6,300 nt of DNA from Lentisphaerota bacterium (lineage in GTDB: Bacteria; Verrucomicrobiota; Kiritimatiellia; RFP12; UBA1067), in NCBI GenBank assembly GCA_022839525.1, contig JALHET010000123.1:1-6300 (forward strand), written 5' to 3'. Position 1 is the stretch's first letter, and each line of letters begins with the position of its first letter. Shown piece after piece: positions 1-5,871 of this stretch. Position numbers and translations under genes: made by a program. Under the pieces are notes generated by a model. That model ran no database searches. It saw only the letters and a program-made list of their open reading frames with translations, and was not told where the DNA came from.

Positions 1-5
1 TCTCC

Positions 6-728
6 ATGAACCGGACCGTACTCATCACCGGCGCGGCCCTGCGCATCGGGAACACCATCGCCCGCACCCTCGCCCGTGCGGGCTGGGAGGTGATCGTCCA
101 CGCGCACCGTTCCTGCGCTCAGGCCGACACGCTCTGCAAAACGCTTTCCGCGGGCGGGACACGCGCTTGGCGCGTGTCCGGCGACCTGCTGCCGCCGGAC
201 GGGCCTGATGCCGTTTTCGATGCCGCGCTCGCTGCGGCAGGCCGCGTGGATGCCCTCGTCAACAATGCCGCGGCGTTCGCCCGCCAACCGCTCGCCGCCG
301 CGCTCCCCGCCGACTTCGAGCGCCTGTGGCGGCTCAACACCCTGGCTCCAATCCGTCTGACCCAACGGCTCGCCGCGCATCTCGCCGGACGCCGGGAGCC
401 GGGGTGCGCCATCAACCTGCTCGACCAACGCATCGCAACCCCCGGCACCGGCACCATCCCCTACCTGCTTTCGAAAAAGGCGCTCGAAGCCTTTACCCTC
501 TCTGCCGCGCTCGAATTCGCGCCCGCCCTGCGCGTCAATGCCGTCGCGCCCGGCGCGGCACTCGCCCCACGCGCGCCACAGGACACTGAGCCTGCCGGCG
601 ACTTCCCCTTGCAGGCGCGCCCCACACCGGAACAGATCGCGGACGCCGTGCGCTTCCTCCTCGACGCCCGCGCCGTTACCGGCCAAATCCTCTACGTCGA
701 CGGGGGACAGCACCTCGGCATTTTTTAA
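6..728 (+). CDS. Pteridine reductase/FolM-like short-chain dehydrogenase
   Basis: A 240-residue classical-length SDR with a Rossmann fold, expected to be a cytosolic NADPH-dependent reductase. Visible motifs are the cofactor loop TGAALRIG (residues 8-15), HAHRS (32-36), NNAA (86-89), N111, and the catalytic YLLSK (Y153, K157). The usual catalytic Ser is replaced by Asp in NLLDQR (D140). The Arg in the TGxxxRxG loop, the HxHRS segment, NNAAAF and the Asp in place of Ser are all known traits of the pteridine reductase (PTR1)/FolM branch, which reduces dihydropterins or dihydrofolate. The substrate is therefore inferred as a pterin, not proven. The C-terminal GGQ motif (233-235) is typical of SDRs. 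The ATG at 6 gives the expected N-terminus directly before the first beta strand, but only five upstream bases are present, so its RBS and operon partners cannot be judged. No terminator is seen before the next gene. Confidence 0.85.
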   Translation: MNRTVLITGAALRIGNTIARTLARAGWEVIVHAHRSCAQADTLCKTLSAGGTRAWRVSGDLLPPDGPDAVFDAALAAAGRVDALVNNAAAFARQPLAAALPADFERLWRLNTLAPIRLTQRLAAHLAGRREPGCAINLLDQRIATPGTGTIPYLLSKKALEAFTLSAALEFAPALRVNAVAPGAALAPRAPQDTEPAGDFPLQARPTPEQIADAVRFLLDARAVTGQILYVDGGQHLGIF

Positions 729-811
729 AACGAGTGCTTGCATCTTGCCAGTGATTCAGCCATGATAATGCCCACTTTTTATCACTTAAGGAAAGAGTTG
801 GAGGATTTTTC

Positions 812-1057
812 ATGGGCACAGGCCGTACATTAAACAAAGCTCCGCGCACACGCCCCATCAAGAGCCAGGGAGAAAAACGCCGCCGTACCAAAGCGCAACG
901 CGCCCGGCTGGTGAAATTCGGAATGGACAAGGATGTGGTTGCCAAGATGCAGGCGGAAGAGGTCCGTGTGCTGGTGCAGCGCCCAACGAAGGTGGCGAAG
1001 ATGCTGGCCAAAGCCGCCGCGAAGCCCGCAGCCGAGGCCGCGCCCAAAGCGGAGTAA
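812..1057 (+). CDS. Small highly basic protein of unknown function
   Basis: An 81-residue protein that I do not assign to a named family. It has 22 Lys/Arg against 7 Asp/Glu. Residues 1-35 carry most of the charge, including KRRRTKAQR (22-30). A short possible helical segment follows (36-57: FGMDKDVVAKMQAEEVRVLVQR), then RPTKV, and an Ala/Lys/Pro-rich tail from about 62 to 81. The composition resembles ribosome-associated or nucleic-acid-binding small proteins; that is inference only. Translation support is strong: GGAGG at 800-804 sits 7 nt before the ATG. Upstream, TTGCAT (738-743) with CATGAT (761-766) at 17 nt spacing is only a weak promoter candidate. The gene ends 25 nt before a strong terminator hairpin, so it looks monocistronic or last in its transcript. 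The intact RBS and terminator argue for a real expressed gene rather than a chance ORF. Confidence 0.8.
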   Translation: MGTGRTLNKAPRTRPIKSQGEKRRRTKAQRARLVKFGMDKDVVAKMQAEEVRVLVQRPTKVAKMLAKAAAKPAAEAAPKAE

Positions 1058-1082
1058 GGCGTTTCCGGATCGACCGTAGAAA

Positions 1083-1122
1083 AACGCGCCCCGTTGGTTA
1101 AACGGAAGGCGCGTTCTTTTTT
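1083..1122. terminator. Bidirectional intrinsic terminator between convergent genes
   Basis: AACGCGCC (1083-1090) pairs perfectly with GGCGCGTT (1108-1115). An inner CCGTT/AACGG stem (1091-1095 with 1101-1105) closes a 5-nt loop, with a two-A bulge at 1106-1107. On the plus strand the stem is followed by C and six T (1117-1122). On the minus strand it is followed by five T (complement of 1080-1084). It can therefore end the small basic protein gene and the convergent glycosyltransferase gene. The stop codon of the latter begins inside the T tract. Confidence 0.85.
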
Positions 1123-2246
1123 CACCCCCCCCACCCACGCGCCACAGCGCGGTAGACCGCGCCCACCGCACCGGCCATCCCCACAACCGTACGCGCCTCA
1201 ACCGCCGCGCGCCCCTGTTCCGCCAGCCTCCGCCGCTTCTGCGGGTCGCGCAACAGCCCCAAAAGCCCGTCGCACAACGCTTCCGCATTCTCCGCTTCAA
1301 CCAACACGCCGTTAACGCCGTCGCGGATTAGATCCGGTATGCCGCCCACGGCCGACGCCACCACCGGCACCCCCGCCTGAAACGCTTCGAGCACCACGTA
1401 CGGGCACCCTTCCCAACGCGACGGGATTGCCACCACATCCGCCTGACGCATGCAGGCCACCGCCTCGCCCGGCGCATACGCGCCGTTGAATTGAACACGC
1501 GAGGTCAGCAACCGCTCCCCGGCGCGGGCCCGCAACAGCGCCTCCATTTCCCCCTCCCCATGAAACACAAACGAAACGTGCGGAATATGCGCGGCCACGT
1601 CGGCCACCGTATCCATCAGCACGTCCGGCCCCTTCTGGGGCGTCAGGCGCCCGAAAAACCCGATCGTTAACACGCCTCCTTCGCGCACCGCCACCTCGCG
1701 TCCATCCCACGGCGCCACGCCGTTCGGAATATAATGAACCCGTCCGCGCTCATATCCCAGCGCGAAAGCCTCGCGCCGCTCCTCTTCGGAAACCGCAATC
1801 AAAGCGGCCGTCGCATCGCGCGCGCGCCGTTCGAGAAACCTGTAAAAACGCGACGCCCTTTTGCCGTGCGCCATCAGGAAGGGGAACGCGTGCGGCGTGT
1901 AGACCACCGGCACCCGGCACAGAACCCCGGCCAACCGCGACAGGAACCCCGCTTTCGCGCTGTGCGCGTGAATCACGTCCGGCCGCACCAACCGCACACA
2001 CCGCACCAGCCGGATAAGGCTCGCGAGGTCGGCAAGCGGGGCAATGCCGCGCCGCATAGGCACTTCTTCCACCCGCAAGCCGCGCGCGGCATACCCGGCC
2101 ACATCGTCCCGGAACCCGGGATCGCGGCCGCACGACACACACAAGGAGACGCGGAACTCACCCGGATCCAGCGTCCCGACGAGGTCGCGCAGATGCCTCC
2201 GCGTTCCGCCCTCCGTCGCCTCCAAGACTTGTAAAACCGCTATCAC
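1122..2246 (-). CDS. Family 4 glycosyltransferase (GT-B fold)
   Basis: A 374-residue GT4-type transferase, expected at the cytoplasmic face, moving a sugar from a nucleotide donor to a cell-surface glycan or lipid acceptor; donor and acceptor cannot be read from the sequence. With the GTG start at 2246, the N-terminal acceptor domain has the glycine-rich GGTRRHL loop (13-19) and DVIHAHSAKAG (90-100). The C-terminal donor domain has IPNGV (173-177), FFGRLTPQKG (197-206, donor-phosphate Arg200/Lys205) and PSRWEGCPYVVLEAF with the EX7E pair Glu279/Glu287, followed by GVPVVASAVGGIPDLI. The start choice is uncertain: the frame stays open to GTG 2288 and ATG 2279. The GTG at 2246 places the first beta strand (IAVLQVLEA) at the N-terminus as usual for GT4 and has AGGAG (complement of 2258-2262) 11 nt upstream, with AGG at 7 nt. 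It runs convergent with the small basic gene and divergent from pdhC. Confidence 0.88.
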   Translation of the reverse strand: MIAVLQVLEATEGGTRRHLRDLVGTLDPGEFRVSLCVSCGRDPGFRDDVAGYAARGLRVEEVPMRRGIAPLADLASLIRLVRCVRLVRPDVIHAHSAKAGFLSRLAGVLCRVPVVYTPHAFPFLMAHGKRASRFYRFLERRARDATAALIAVSEEERREAFALGYERGRVHYIPNGVAPWDGREVAVREGGVLTIGFFGRLTPQKGPDVLMDTVADVAAHIPHVSFVFHGEGEMEALLRARAGERLLTSRVQFNGAYAPGEAVACMRQADVVAIPSRWEGCPYVVLEAFQAGVPVVASAVGGIPDLIRDGVNGVLVEAENAEALCDGLLGLLRDPQKRRRLAEQGRAAVEARTVVGMAGAVGAVYRAVARGWGG

Positions 2247-2303
2247 GTTCGTACCTGCTCCTGCCCCGCCCGGACACATCCGCCGCACCCTTGTCCATCG
2301 TGT

Positions 2304-2340
2304 GACCGTTGAGCGTTTGAACGCTCAACGGCCAACGCTC
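2304..2340. repeat. AACnnnn heptamer block with 11-bp inverted repeat
   Basis: Three plus-strand units in exact 7-nt phase lie at 2320-2326 (AACGCTC), 2327-2333 (AACGGCC) and 2334-2340 (AACGCTC again). To their left, 2304-2317 reads as two units on the opposite strand (AACGCTC and AACGGTC). The two orientations meet head to head, creating a perfect inverted repeat with 11-bp arms, 2306-2316 and 2321-2331, and a TTGA loop. There is no T tract, so it is unlikely to be an intrinsic terminator. It shares unit sequences with the blocks at 5808-5828 and 5872-5892. Confidence 0.7.
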
Positions 2341-2373
2341 AATTTAAGAAGGTACCTTTTCCGTTTATTCCCG

Positions 2374-2395
2374 CTCCGCGGGCGGGCCCGCAGAG
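2374..2395. repeat. GC-rich imperfect hairpin
   Basis: CTCCGCGGGC (2374-2383) and GCCCGCAGAG (2386-2395) are complementary except at one position; a realistic fold loses the innermost pair to give a 4-nt loop. No T run follows on either strand and no gene ends nearby, so a terminator role is not supported. It lies between the divergent genes and its role is unknown. Confidence 0.45.
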
Positions 2396-2511
2396 TATGA
2401 TCGCCATTTCCTTTTAGCATACGCGCATGGCATGAACCCGCAAAGCAAAATCTTTCCCTCGCGGCACGCTCAGTTTTGATCGTTTTTTTTTGATTTTGAT
2501 TGTTTTTGCAA

Positions 2512-2540
2512 ATGACAACCGGACCGCCCAATGGTATAGT
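2512..2540 (+). promoter_or_regulatory. Sigma-70-type promoter of pdhC-lpdA
   Basis: ATGACA (2512-2517) and TATAGT (2535-2540) each match the housekeeping -35 and -10 hexamers at five of six positions, with the ideal 17-nt spacer. The predicted transcript would start near 2547, about 30 nt before the pdhC start. Directly upstream (about 2474-2509) is a T-rich tract with a run of eight or nine T and repeated TTTTGAT, positioned where an UP element would contact the RNA polymerase alpha subunit. This matches expectations for a well-expressed central metabolism operon. Confidence 0.7.
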
Positions 2541-2575
2541 AGTCCTTTTATTTTTCGTGAAGGTATGGAGGTTCT

Positions 2576-3955
2576 ATGGCGCAGGCAGTTATTTTTCCGA
2601 AGCTCGGTCAAACCATGGAGGAGGGAGCCATTGTCAAGTGGCTCAAGAAGGAAGGCGACCCGGTCGCGAAGGGCGATATCCTTTTCGAAATCGAGACCGA
2701 CAAGGCCAATCTCGAAGTCGAGAGTTTCTTCGAGGGCGTTCTCCTGAAGATTTACGTGCGCGAGGGGATCACCGTTCCGGTCAACACCGTTGTCGGCTAC
2801 GTCGGCGCCGCGGGCGAGAACGTGCCGGACCAGGCGCCCGCTCCCGCCGCAGCAACTCCCGCGCCCGCGCCCGAACCCGCCGCACCGCCGCCGGCCGCTC
2901 TCCCTGCGAAGAGCAGCGTGCCTTCTGCGCCGGCTCCCGTGGCGGCTCCGGCCGCCGCCGCTCCGGAGATGCCGCGCCCGGTGCCCCAGCCTGCGGCAGC
3001 CCCCGCTCCCGCGGCGCGGCTCGTCATTTCGCCGCGCGCCAAAGCGCTCGCTAAAGACGCCTGCATCAACCCGGCGCGCGTCACCGGCACCGGCCCCAAC
3101 GGCCGCATCGTCGAGAAGGATGTGCTGGCCTATCTGGCCTCCTCCGGTTATGACGCGCTGCGCATCACGCCCGCCGCCAAACGGCTGGCTTCCGAGAAGG
3201 GGATCGACATCCTCTCTGTCCGCGGCTCCGGCGACGCCGGGCGCATCATGGTCGAGGACATCGAGCGCGCGGCCCGGTGCAAGCCCGTCCCCCTTTCCCG
3301 CATGCGGCAGATCATCGCCCGCCGTCTGGTCGAGAGCAAGCAGACCATCCCGCACTTCTATGTCACGGTCAAGGCGGACATCACCGACCTCATGGCCTAC
3401 CGCGCCGACCTCAAAGCCAAGGGCATCAATTACAGCGTCAACGATTTCGTGCTCGAGGCGGTCATCCTCTCGCTCGAGGAGTTCCCGGTCGTCAATTCCG
3501 TCACCGACGGCAAGACGGTCTCGTGGCGCGGCGATGTGGATCTCGGCATGGCGGTCAGCGTCGAAAACGGCCTCGTGGTGCCGGTCATCCGCGCCGCGCA
3601 GACCCTCACCCTCAACGAGCTGGGCGCGCAGACCAAGACGCTGGCCGAAAAGGCCCGCACCGGCAAGCTCACCCCGGACGAGATGACCGGCAGCTCCTTC
3701 ACCGTTTCCAACATGGGTATGATGGGCGTGGATCAGTTCATGGCCATCATCAACCCCGGCGAAGCCGGCATCCTTGCCGTTTCCACCGGCCGCCAGGTGC
3801 CCGCCGTGGTCAACGGCGAGATCAAGATCCGCACCGTCATGGCCATGACCCTCTCGGTCGACCACCGCATCGTGGACGGCTCGGTCGGCGCGCAATTCAC
3901 CAACGCCATCAAGTCCAAGCTCGAAAACCTCGAACTGTGGAAATCGCTCGTGTAA
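2576..3955 (+). CDS. pdhC: Pyruvate dehydrogenase E2, dihydrolipoamide acetyltransferase
   Basis: A 459-residue E2 core subunit that transfers the acetyl group from lipoyl-Lys to CoA in the cytosolic pyruvate dehydrogenase complex. Domains in order: one lipoyl domain (about 1-78, lipoyl-Lys43 in ETDKANLEVE); an Ala/Pro-rich flexible linker (about 84-147); a peripheral subunit-binding domain at 151-187 (GTGPNGRI, Arg177); a second one at 197-232 (GSGDAGRI, Arg223); and the catalytic domain from about 238 (VPLSRMRQIIARRL) to the end, with DHRIVDG (His430, Asp434). The segments SKQTIPHFYVTV and FTVSNMGMMGVDQFMAIINP resemble the mitochondrial/alphaproteobacterial PDH type, so pyruvate is the likely substrate, though other 2-oxo acids are not excluded. 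Two tandem binding domains, with almost no linker before the core, are unusual. GGAGG (2567-2571) is only 4 nt from the ATG, a short spacing. E1 genes do not precede it; lpdA follows after 65 nt. Confidence 0.93.
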   Translation: MAQAVIFPKLGQTMEEGAIVKWLKKEGDPVAKGDILFEIETDKANLEVESFFEGVLLKIYVREGITVPVNTVVGYVGAAGENVPDQAPAPAAATPAPAPEPAAPPPAALPAKSSVPSAPAPVAAPAAAAPEMPRPVPQPAAAPAPAARLVISPRAKALAKDACINPARVTGTGPNGRIVEKDVLAYLASSGYDALRITPAAKRLASEKGIDILSVRGSGDAGRIMVEDIERAARCKPVPLSRMRQIIARRLVESKQTIPHFYVTVKADITDLMAYRADLKAKGINYSVNDFVLEAVILSLEEFPVVNSVTDGKTVSWRGDVDLGMAVSVENGLVVPVIRAAQTLTLNELGAQTKTLAEKARTGKLTPDEMTGSSFTVSNMGMMGVDQFMAIINPGEAGILAVSTGRQVPAVVNGEIKIRTVMAMTLSVDHRIVDGSVGAQFTNAIKSKLENLELWKSLV

Positions 3956-3975
3956 GGGCGAGCGGCCGCTCGCCC
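3956..3975 (+). repeat. Perfect 20-nt palindrome in the pdhC-lpdA gap
   Basis: The 20 nt right after the pdhC stop codon are fully self-complementary: GGGCGAGCGG followed by its exact reverse complement. In RNA this gives an 8-bp GC-rich stem with a GGCC loop. It is followed by a C run, not a T run, so it is better read as an intercistronic hairpin (transcript stability or dosage between E2 and E3) than as a terminator. The role is inferred. Confidence 0.65.
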
Positions 3976-3978
3976 CCC

Positions 3979-4013
3979 AACCTGCAACCTGTAACCTATA
4001 ACTTCCAACTGGA
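3979..4013 (+). repeat. Five AACnnnn heptamers upstream of lpdA
   Basis: Five consecutive 7-nt units each begin with AAC, at 3979, 3986, 3993, 4000 and 4007. The first units are AACCTGC and AACCTGT; later ones diverge but keep AAC in phase. The block fills the space where the lpdA ribosome-binding site should be and ends 7 nt before the ATG. It belongs to the same pattern as the blocks at 2304-2340, 5808-5828 and 5872-5892. Confidence 0.7.
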
Positions 4014-4020
4014 TGTCGAC

Positions 4021-5406
4021 ATGTACGACTTTGACACCATCGTGATCGGCGCAGGGCCGGGCGGCTATCCCGCCGCCATCCGCGCCGCGCAGCTCGGCAA
4101 AAAAACCGCTGTCATCGAGAAGGAGGCCTTCGGCGGCACCTGCCTCAACTGGGGCTGCATCCCCACGAAAACCCTCATCGCCTCTGCGGAGCGTTACCAT
4201 CACGCCGCCCACTCCCAAGACTTCGGCGTCGCCGCGAAGGGCCTGTCCTTTGACTATGCCCGGATGGCAGCCCGCAAGTCCGAGATCGTCGCGAAGCTCA
4301 GCAACGGCGTGCAGATGCTGCTCAAATCGAACGGGGTCGAACTGATCAAGGGCGCGGCCCGTTTCGAGGGGCCCAACCGCCTTTCGGTCGTCCAGCCCGA
4401 TGGCGCCACGCGCTGGCTCAGCGCCGCCTCGATCATCATCGCGGCGGGCAGCGACTCGGCCATGCCCGGTTTTCTGCCCAAGAATAAGCGCGTGATGGAC
4501 AGCCGCGCTTTCCTCGACCTCACGGAGCTGCCCAAGAATCTGCTCATCCTCGGCGGCGGCGTCATCGGCTGCGAGTTCGCCTGCATGGCCGCCGCGCTCG
4601 GCACAAAGGTCACTGTCGTCGAAATGCTCGAGGACATCGTCATCGTGCTCGACCGCGACGTGCGCCGTGTGCTGCGCAAGCGCATGGAGGCGCTCGGCAT
4701 CACGATCCTCACCGGCGCGCCCCTCACCAACATCGCGGTCAAGAAGGATAAGGTCACCGGCACTTACAAAGACCAGACCGTCGAAGGCGACGTCCTGCTT
4801 GTGGCCGTCGGCAGGCGCCCCAACACCGCAGCCCTCGACCTCGCCCGCGCTGGCGTGAACGTGGACGAGCGGGGAACCATCCCCGTGGACGCGCAGGGCC
4901 GCACCAATGTCGCCTCAATCTTCGCGGTCGGCGACCTCGTGACCGGTTCGATCCAGCTCGCGCACGCCGCCACCCAGCAGGGCGTGGCCGCCGCCGAAGC
5001 CGCCGCAGGCCTCACGTCTAAGGTCGAAAAGGTTTGCCCCTCCTGCATCTTCACCTCGCCCGAGATCGGTCTCGCCGGCCTCACCGAAGCCAAGGCCCAG
5101 CAGCTCGGGATCGCGGTCAAGACCGCGGTCTTCCCCTTCTCCGCGCTCGGCAAGGCCATGGCCGCAGGCGAGACCGATGGCTTCGTCAAGTGGGTCTGCG
5201 ATCCGGTTACCGGCCAGGCGCTCGGCGCGCAGGCGGTCGGGTGCCACGCCACGGAACTGATCTCCGAGGCCGCGCTCGCCATCCGCAACGAGCTGACCAT
5301 GGACGAAATCGGCAACACGATCCACTGCCACCCGACCCTCTCCGAGGCGTGGATGGAGGCGGCGCACGCGTTCCACGGCGCCTGCATCCATCTGCCGAAG
5401 CGGTAA
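4021..5406 (+). CDS. lpdA: Dihydrolipoamide dehydrogenase (E3)
   Basis: A 461-residue flavoprotein that reoxidises the dihydrolipoyl arm of E2 and passes electrons through FAD and the redox disulfide to NAD+. The FAD-binding loop is GAGPGG (10-15). The redox-active disulfide is in GGTCLNWGCIPTK (Cys41, Cys46). The NAD-binding loop is GGGVIG (178-183), the second FAD motif is FAVGDL (301-306), and the C-terminal dimerisation/catalytic motif is HCHPTLSEA (catalytic pair His437 and Glu442 by family analogy). Length and all key residues are normal. The frame is open far upstream into pdhC, but the ATG at 4021 gives the standard N-terminus MYDFDTIVIGAGPGG. There is no proper Shine-Dalgarno, only a GGA at 4011-4013, because the heptamer block occupies the leader; translation may depend on coupling to pdhC. 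It likely shares the pdhC promoter. No clear terminator follows the stop codon. Confidence 0.95.
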   Translation: MYDFDTIVIGAGPGGYPAAIRAAQLGKKTAVIEKEAFGGTCLNWGCIPTKTLIASAERYHHAAHSQDFGVAAKGLSFDYARMAARKSEIVAKLSNGVQMLLKSNGVELIKGAARFEGPNRLSVVQPDGATRWLSAASIIIAAGSDSAMPGFLPKNKRVMDSRAFLDLTELPKNLLILGGGVIGCEFACMAAALGTKVTVVEMLEDIVIVLDRDVRRVLRKRMEALGITILTGAPLTNIAVKKDKVTGTYKDQTVEGDVLLVAVGRRPNTAALDLARAGVNVDERGTIPVDAQGRTNVASIFAVGDLVTGSIQLAHAATQQGVAAAEAAAGLTSKVEKVCPSCIFTSPEIGLAGLTEAKAQQLGIAVKTAVFPFSALGKAMAAGETDGFVKWVCDPVTGQALGAQAVGCHATELISEAALAIRNELTMDEIGNTIHCHPTLSEAWMEAAHAFHGACIHLPKR

Positions 5407-5516
5407 AGAGGGAAGAACGCTCCCCCCCTGATGGCAGATCAACGCCTTCCGTTTCTTCTCGCGCACACCTGTATATCCCCGACGCCAACCGTTTACGGGA
5501 TCAAAAGAATCGGCGG

Positions 5517-5545
5517 TTTACACGGCAGAGGCCACGGTGTATACT
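5517..5545 (+). promoter_or_regulatory. Near-consensus sigma-70 promoter of the nucleotidyltransferase remnant
   Basis: TTTACA (5517-5522) and TATACT (5540-5545) each differ from the consensus hexamers at one position and are separated by exactly 17 nt. Transcription would begin near 5552, giving a leader of about 30 nt before the ATG at 5584. The promoter appears intact although the gene it drives is broken. Confidence 0.65.
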
Positions 5546-5583
5546 GGCGACAGCTTTGATGGAGACGGGCTGGGAGACGACGC

Positions 5584-5730
5584 ATGAAGCAGGCAATAGC
5601 CGTCCTGAACGACATGGTGGCCGCCGGGGTTATCCGTAAGTATGCGATCGGCGGAGCGATGGGTGCTGCATTCTATACCGAACCGTTCACCACGTTTGAT
5701 TGGGATGTCTTTGTCGTGTTCGGCGCTTGA
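5584..5730 (+). pseudogene. Truncated nucleotidyltransferase (N-terminal remnant)
   Basis: A 48-residue reading frame with its own RBS (GGGAG at 5572-5576, 7 nt before the ATG) and promoter. It carries the start of a nucleotidyltransferase fold: an N-terminal helix (residues 1-16), KYAIGGAMGAAFY (19-31) with the hG[GS] motif at Gly23-Gly24, and FDWDVFVVF (38-46) with the Dh[DE]h metal-binding pair Asp39/Asp41. These two motifs are the signature of the polymerase-beta-like superfamily, as in AbiEii/DUF6036-type proteins, whose members are much longer (typically well over 100 residues). A TGA follows eight residues after Asp41 (position 49), removing the rest of the domain. Just past it, another frame (5726-5758) reads LERWKSWMRL and stops, which might be a piece of the lost C-terminus; this is weak. 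Function is probably lost, though a short peptide could still be made. Related loci often act as stand-alone or toxin-antitoxin-like genes; no intact partner is visible. Confidence 0.6.
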
Positions 5731-5807
5731 GAGGTGGAAATCATGGATGCGGTTGTGAGTACAGAGCGCGCGTTCATCGGCGGCAAAGTGTCGCACCGCC
5801 GCCAGTC

Positions 5808-5828
5808 AACGCTCAACGTTCAAGTGGG
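5808..5828 (+). repeat. AACnnnn heptamer block, plus orientation
   Basis: AACGCTC (5808-5814) is followed in phase by AACGTTC (5815-5821) and a degenerate unit AAGTGGG (5822-5828). CAACGTTCAA at 5814-5823 is exactly complementary to 5877-5886 in the facing block, giving 10-bp inverted arms around a 53-nt interval. Confidence 0.6.
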
Positions 5829-5871
5829 AAGAACAGATGCAGACTGCCGAAGCCCATTGGTTTTACAAGCT

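Larger units (their letters stand above)
2247..2575. other. Divergent intergenic region between glycosyltransferase and pdhC
   Basis: No convincing gene is present in these 329 nt. From left to right it holds the glycosyltransferase leader, a heptamer repeat block with an 11-bp inverted repeat (2304-2340), a GC-rich hairpin (2374-2395), a T-rich tract (about 2474-2509) and the pdhC promoter. A possible minus-strand promoter for the glycosyltransferase would be TTGCGG (complement of 2438-2443) with TATGCT (complement of 2416-2421) at 16 nt spacing. It matches the consensus poorly and would give a leader of roughly 160 nt that transcribes the repeat block. Confidence 0.6.

Noticed and set aside
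738..769. Promoter for the small basic protein gene
   Set aside because: The best -35/-10 pairs have either poor hexamers or wrong spacing (13 or 20 nt), so no firm call is possible.
2416..2443. Minus-strand promoter for the glycosyltransferase
   Set aside because: TTGCGG and TATGCT match at only about three and four positions. It is mentioned in the spacer entry but is too weak to list as a feature.
2414..3895. 493-residue open frame on the minus strand opposite pdhC
   Set aside because: Rich in His, Asp, Gly and Arg with no recognisable domain. It is the antisense shadow of the GC-rich pdhC gene, whose own protein has complete E2 domains.
3979..4013. Heptamer block as a CRISPR array or rho-independent terminator
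   Set aside because: Units are 7 nt, degenerate and without spacers; no cas genes, and no stem plus T run in the block.
3277..4020. Upstream in-frame extension of lpdA overlapping pdhC
   Set aside because: The extension is pdhC read in another frame (Arg/His/Gln-rich), and the standard E3 N-terminus starts at the ATG at 4021.
5779..5803. GGCGGC/GCCGCC hairpin as a terminator of the nucleotidyltransferase remnant
   Set aside because: Only a short stem with a large internal loop and no T tract on either strand.
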